Assembly (NCBI RefSeq): GCF_025370935.1
Contig: NC_133485.1
Span: 17,276,073-17,340,072, forward strand
Length of the DNA: 64,000 bases
Direction: 5' to 3'
DNA from: Choristoneura fumiferana
Lineage: Eukaryota > Arthropoda > Insecta > Lepidoptera > Tortricidae
Of this stretch, positions 60,646-64,000 are shown one piece after another; within the stretch, counting starts at the first letter, position 1, and the number at the start of each line of letters is the position of its first letter. The notes beneath the pieces are model-generated. The model worked only from the letters and a program-made list of their open reading frames with translations. It ran no database searches and had not been told where the DNA came from. A program made the translations under genes and the position numbers.

Positions 60646-60856
60646 TATCGTAGAGATTGTTAGGACAATTGGCGCTTATAGTGGATTCAAATCTCATCCG
60701 ATGCAACCGAAAATCTTCTTTCAATTTTAAAAATCTTAAGATAATTACGTTGAGCAAACGTACTGCTAATAATAACAAATAATACTAGACACAAGATCGC
60801 TGAATAGGAGTTGGAAAGTTTGATACGATAACCTAACACGCCTTTTCCTGTCAAGA
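60646..60856. other. Spacer
   Basis: Nothing recognised. Confidence 0.35.
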
Positions 60857-60868
60857 AATTATTTTGAT

Positions 60869-61147
60869 CGAAAATACAAACTGAGACATGGATGCACAGA
60901 AAAACCAGAAAAAGAGACCAGCGCTGGGAATCGAACCCAGGTCCTCAGCAATCCGTGCTGCGTGCTATAACCCCTACACCACCGCTCCCGGGACCTGGGT
61001 TCGATTCCCAGCGCTGGTCTCTTTTTCTGGTTTTTCTGTGCATCCATGTCTCAGTTTGTATTTTCGATATGGTTTCACGGGATACCCGTAAAAGTAACAA
61101 GTTTGGAGTTGAAATAAAAAATACAAAGACTCCAAAAAACCAATCAT
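60869..61147 (+). mobile_element. SINE-2 foldback unit, perfect 12-bp target duplication, 77-bp arms
   Basis: AATTATTTTGAT at 60857-60868 and 61148-61159 flank it. The left arm 60868-60944 and right arm 60991-61067 look identical as complements, each with the B box GGTTCGATTCCC and CTGGTTTTTCTGTGCATCC. The left copy alone has the complete tRNA-like head; the right copy continues into the body and A-rich tail. Confidence 0.92.
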
Positions 61148-61160
61148 AATTATTTTGATT

Positions 61161-61719
61161 CCATCGAAGCATATAAAACTAATATATAGAAATCATTTTT
61201 GTTGCTCGGTCTAACAAACTGCTAGTAAAATCTCACAAACATTTTGTATGTGTTAAAACGTGTGAATTTCAGTAAATCAGATGCGCCAATTGAATGAATA
61301 TAGTTTTAATTGAAAAGTGCTGAACGACGTATTCAAACTTTACGTACTTACGCAATTGGTTCAAATATTTTTCACATTACTCATTAGACATAATCGCGAT
61401 ATATAAATGGAATTAAGCACGAAATACTTGTCGATCTATAGGTATAATACCAATGTAGTTTTAACTGTGAATCATAATACTGTTACATCACTTTATATCA
61501 TTCCTTTCTATACAGATACGTAATTAAAATAGCTTTGAAGGAACGCATCAGAATATGACCATTCCCCGTAAATATGCTTCGAACTAGAATTATGCCCGGC
61601 ACCTACGTTGCGAGGCTGCCGACAAATATTTGCTAGGGCTGTCTAGCACGCCATTTTGTTTAATAATATTATAACCACTAAGCTCTGTTGCCTACTTCAC
61701 CTCAAAAATTAACTTACTT
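61161..61719. other. No gene recognised
   Basis: AT-rich spacer. Confidence 0.35.
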
Positions 61720-61800
61720 AATAACGCAACACCCGCAACAGGCTTCGTTAACAAAACAAATTGTAGATCCGCAACTGCTTCGTCAACAAAACAAATTGTA
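61720..61800. repeat. Two-unit tandem repeat
   Basis: TTCGTTAACAAAACAAATTG and TTCGTCAACAAAACAAATTG are about 40 bp apart. Confidence 0.75.
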
Positions 61801-61858
61801 TAAATAAATATTAGTTTTTCTTTTACAAATATACAATTACTCGGAAATGAGATGAAAA

Positions 61859-61987
61859 ACATTGTATGTCGCACGGGCGGTACTAGAATTACGAACATCG
61901 ACTCATTAAAGCCCTCAGTCTTCGACTTCGGGCTTCTAATAGACTCTCGTTCGTAATTCCTTGTTTACCGCCCTTAAGACACAATGT
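61859..61987. repeat. Foldback element, single copy
   Basis: ACATTGTATGTCGCACGGGC at the left and GCCCTTAAGACACAATGT at the right pair, as do GAATTACGAAC and GTTCGTAATTC. It is a likely MITE. Confidence 0.7.
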
Positions 61988-62571
61988 ACTATTGTGTTTA
62001 AATCGAACAAAGATCCTATGTTCCACGTTGCTAATCTTCTAGTTCTGCCCTAGTGTTAAACCAAGGCACTGTTTTGTTTTGTCTAAAAGGCTTGCTTCAA
62101 CCGTCATCGTCGTCTCATAATGTTACTAAGCGTCAATTAAGTTAGAGAACAAAAGCAAAAACTCGCGGCAAAAGATTGTAGATGTTTTCAGCTAAAAAGT
62201 GCCGATTATATATGTAAGTATAACATAATGTCTACCCACTGGACAAAGATGAAAAGAACGTGTTGATAAAGGTTGATAAGGATATTTCTAAGCTGTATAC
62301 AAAGCCTCTCGTATCAAACTCCGCATTAATGGAAAAATGATAGATTTACGATTTTATATCTCGGAACATTCTATTTGTAGATAATTTTTTTTATATTTTT
62401 CTAATCAATTAATTTTCGATATCAGAACATTCCTGATAATTCACTCTACTCGGCATTTCGGTTGTTCTCCTGAGTGTAGACATGTTGTATTCAAAAATAA
62501 ATCAACAATCATCCATTTCAATAATATATAGATCCATGTGTTACCTCTTAATTCCAATTTGAAGTTTGCCG
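61988..62571. other. No gene recognised
   Basis: 62435-62550 resembles 63125-63365 (see findings). Confidence 0.4.
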
Positions 62572-62748
62572 TGAAGCAGCAGTGCTTGCATCCCATCTTC
62601 TCTTCTCTTGATCTTCAGGTCTCTTGGTTGGCAACGCATCTGCAATACCCCTGGTGTTACAGATGTTTATGGGCGGTGGTGATCTCTTACCATAAGGAGA
62701 CCCACCTGCTAGTTTTCCACCCAGTCGAATAAAAAAAAAAAAAGTAGG
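62572..62748 (+). mobile_element. REP-A with internal deletion
   Basis: GCCGTGAAGCAGCAGTGCTT, GGTTGGCAACGCATCTGCAA, GGCGGTGGTGATCTCTTACC and CCAGTCGAATAAAAAAAA. Confidence 0.8.
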
Positions 62749-62889
62749 TACAATCGCCAGCACCAATATCACCACCAAAGCACTGTGCAAAAATATCTGA
62801 TACGACTCTATTTCTAGAGCCAGTACTCGTAGGACGCGTCAGATATTTTTGCACACTGCTGTGGCAGATATTATGCTGGTGACCGTGCA
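62749..62889. mobile_element. MITE-1 directly after the REP-A tail
   Basis: TACAATCGCCAGCACCAATA to TTATGCTGGTGACCGTG. Confidence 0.8.
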
Positions 62890-62904
62890 TTATGGCTACA
62901 CTAG

Positions 62905-63125
62905 CCTGGTACCCGCGACTTTGTCCGCGTAGAATTCGTTTATCGCTATCCCGTGGGAACTATGCAATTTTCCGGGATAAAAACTATCATATGTCCTTCC
63001 TCGGGACTCAAACTATGTGTATACCGAATTTCATCAAAATCGTTTCAGTGGTTAAGGCGTGAGGGGCAACAAACACACTAGCAAACAGACTTACAAACTT
63101 TCGCAATTATAATATTAGGGGGATT
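62905..63125 (-). mobile_element. HEL, near complete
   Basis: GTACCCGCGACTTTGTCCGC, TTTTCCGGGATAAAAACTAT and CTTTCGCAATTATAATATTA. Confidence 0.8.
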
Positions 63126-63489
63126 CCTGATAATTAAGTCTACTATGGATTTCGGTCCTTATCCAAAGAATATATATATTCAGATATATATATACATATA
63201 TACATATCATCAGAAATAAAATAATTCAAATTTATTTCATTCACGCAAATAAGAAGATAATAATAATAACAATAGAAAACTATAACCTAGTCAAATAACT
63301 CACACAACAACATCATAACATAATACATCGTCAGTCATCCATTTCAATATAGATCCATGTGCTGAAGTATGGTCTATCGAATTAAGATTGGTTATTTATT
63401 AAGGTTGGTGGTTTGGTGATTGGTTGATTGGTGGTTTTTTGGTTAGTTCCAATGGAGTGCTGAAAGTTTCTCGATTAGGGCTATAGTCG
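63126..63489. other. No gene recognised
   Basis: TATATATACATATATACATA near 63185 is simple repeat. The rest is unassigned. Confidence 0.4.
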
Positions 63490-63695
63490 CTGCTTAAGTG
63501 ACTAAATAAGAAACAAACAAGCAGAGATATGTGATGCATAGGAGAAATTCGTGTCTGTACTCCTGTCCAGTGGTGGTGTAGCGGTATAGCACGCAGCACG
63601 GAATGCTGAGGACCTGGGTTCGATTCCCAGCACTGGTCTCTTTTCTGGTTTTTCTGTGCATCTATGTTTCAGTTTGTATTTTCGATATGTACTAT
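63490..63695 (+). mobile_element. SINE-2 with leader and head, no left inverted arm
   Basis: The leader (AAATAAGAAACAAACAAGCA) precedes the tRNA-like head, GTGTAGCGGTATAGCACG with B box GGTTCGATTCCC, then the body to GTATTTTCGATATG. It defines the direct order of the SINE-2 parts. Confidence 0.8.
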
Positions 63696-63704
63696 CGAAT
63701 CAAC

Positions 63705-63835
63705 TGAATCGTGACCTACCTTGGATCCTTTTCGTAGACAAATTCATAGTTACATCGCATGGGTTGTCAAGGGAATTCATTATGACGCTTAATGTGAGAA
63801 CATTCTAGCTACGGCGGGCCAGGAATCAAATGACT
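63705..63835. mobile_element. MITE-4-like copy
   Basis: TCATTATGACGCTTAATGTG and CGGCGGGCCAGGAATCAAAT resemble the right half of 52904-53015. Confidence 0.4.
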
Positions 63836-64000
63836 TGAGTGTGCATAGCATTACGGCTATATTATTTAGGTACCTCATTATAATCAACATTAAACTATGT
63901 TACTTTTTATATCAAAACATAGCACCGAATACACATTTTTTGCAAAAGCACACTCAAACGACCGGATGGTGACATAGGCTACTTTTTTAGTAGCTCATTA
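63836..64000. other. Spacer ending in a possible HEL scrap
   Basis: GTGACATAGGCTACTTTTTT at 63969 resembles the HEL interior. It is cut by the window edge. Confidence 0.35.

Noticed and set aside
63570..63640. tRNA gene
   Set aside because: It has A- and B-box-like promoters and a partial cloverleaf, but it continues into the SINE-2 body and is repeated in the window; the same holds for heads near 10030, 15760, 27760 and 60930.

Overview
The window looks like nuclear DNA of a lepidopteran insect (moth or butterfly). The sequence is AT-rich and has GT-AG introns. It is packed with repeat types I associate with Lepidoptera: RTE-type LINEs ending in (TGA)n, tRNA-derived SINEs, Helitron-like elements ending near GCGGGCAAAAGCTAGT, many short palindromic MITEs and a Penelope-like element. 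Nothing bacterial is present: no operons, CRISPR arrays or rRNA. The species cannot be named from sequence alone, and repeat family names below are by eye without a library search. I use local labels: SINE-1 (RTE-tailed), SINE-2 (foldback tRNA-like), SINE-3 (TTTA-tailed), MITE-1 to MITE-4, REP-A, D, E/F/G, L and Q, and HEL (Helitron-like).

Layout. 1-8.9 kb: RTE remnants, tandem CCCTTACG-motif repeats, SINEs and HEL copies. 8.9-20 kb: nested MITEs and SINEs, foldbacks, a long (CT)n tract, LINE 3' ends and a Penelope remnant. 20-38 kb: REP-D/E/F/Q copies, SINEs and a few low-copy GC-richer islands (24.3, 26.8, 28.7 and 33.5 kb) that could be host exons or promoters. 38.5-44.6 kb: the one confident host gene, a minus-strand SLC36-type proton-coupled amino acid transporter. 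I rebuilt it as five coding-exon segments (491 codons), with a likely 5' UTR exon further upstream. 44.7-49.2 kb: LINE fragments, MITE-3 copies, a (CA)n tract and HEL copies. 49.7-52.6 kb: an uninterrupted 966-codon retrotransposon ORF with an N-terminal zinc finger, a reverse transcriptase and a C-terminal restriction-like endonuclease. 52.6-64 kb: a broken LINE, REP-F/G, an RTE copy, a second Penelope fragment and more SINE and MITE copies.

How the parts relate. SINE-1 has a tRNA-like head and a 3' tail resembling the RTE tail, so RTE machinery probably mobilised it. Several insertions are dated relative to each other by nesting and intact target-site duplications: SINE-1 in MITE-3, SINE-1 in SINE-3, SINE-3 and MITE-2 in two copies of REP-L, and REP-A in SINE-3. 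The transporter introns carry MITE-1, RTE and LINE-tail insertions. The strongest unusual observations are (i) a 38-bp minisatellite that repeats the splice donor of transporter exon 2, and (ii) SINE-2 copies that inserted, each with a 12-13 bp target duplication, as units carrying an inverted partial copy of themselves.
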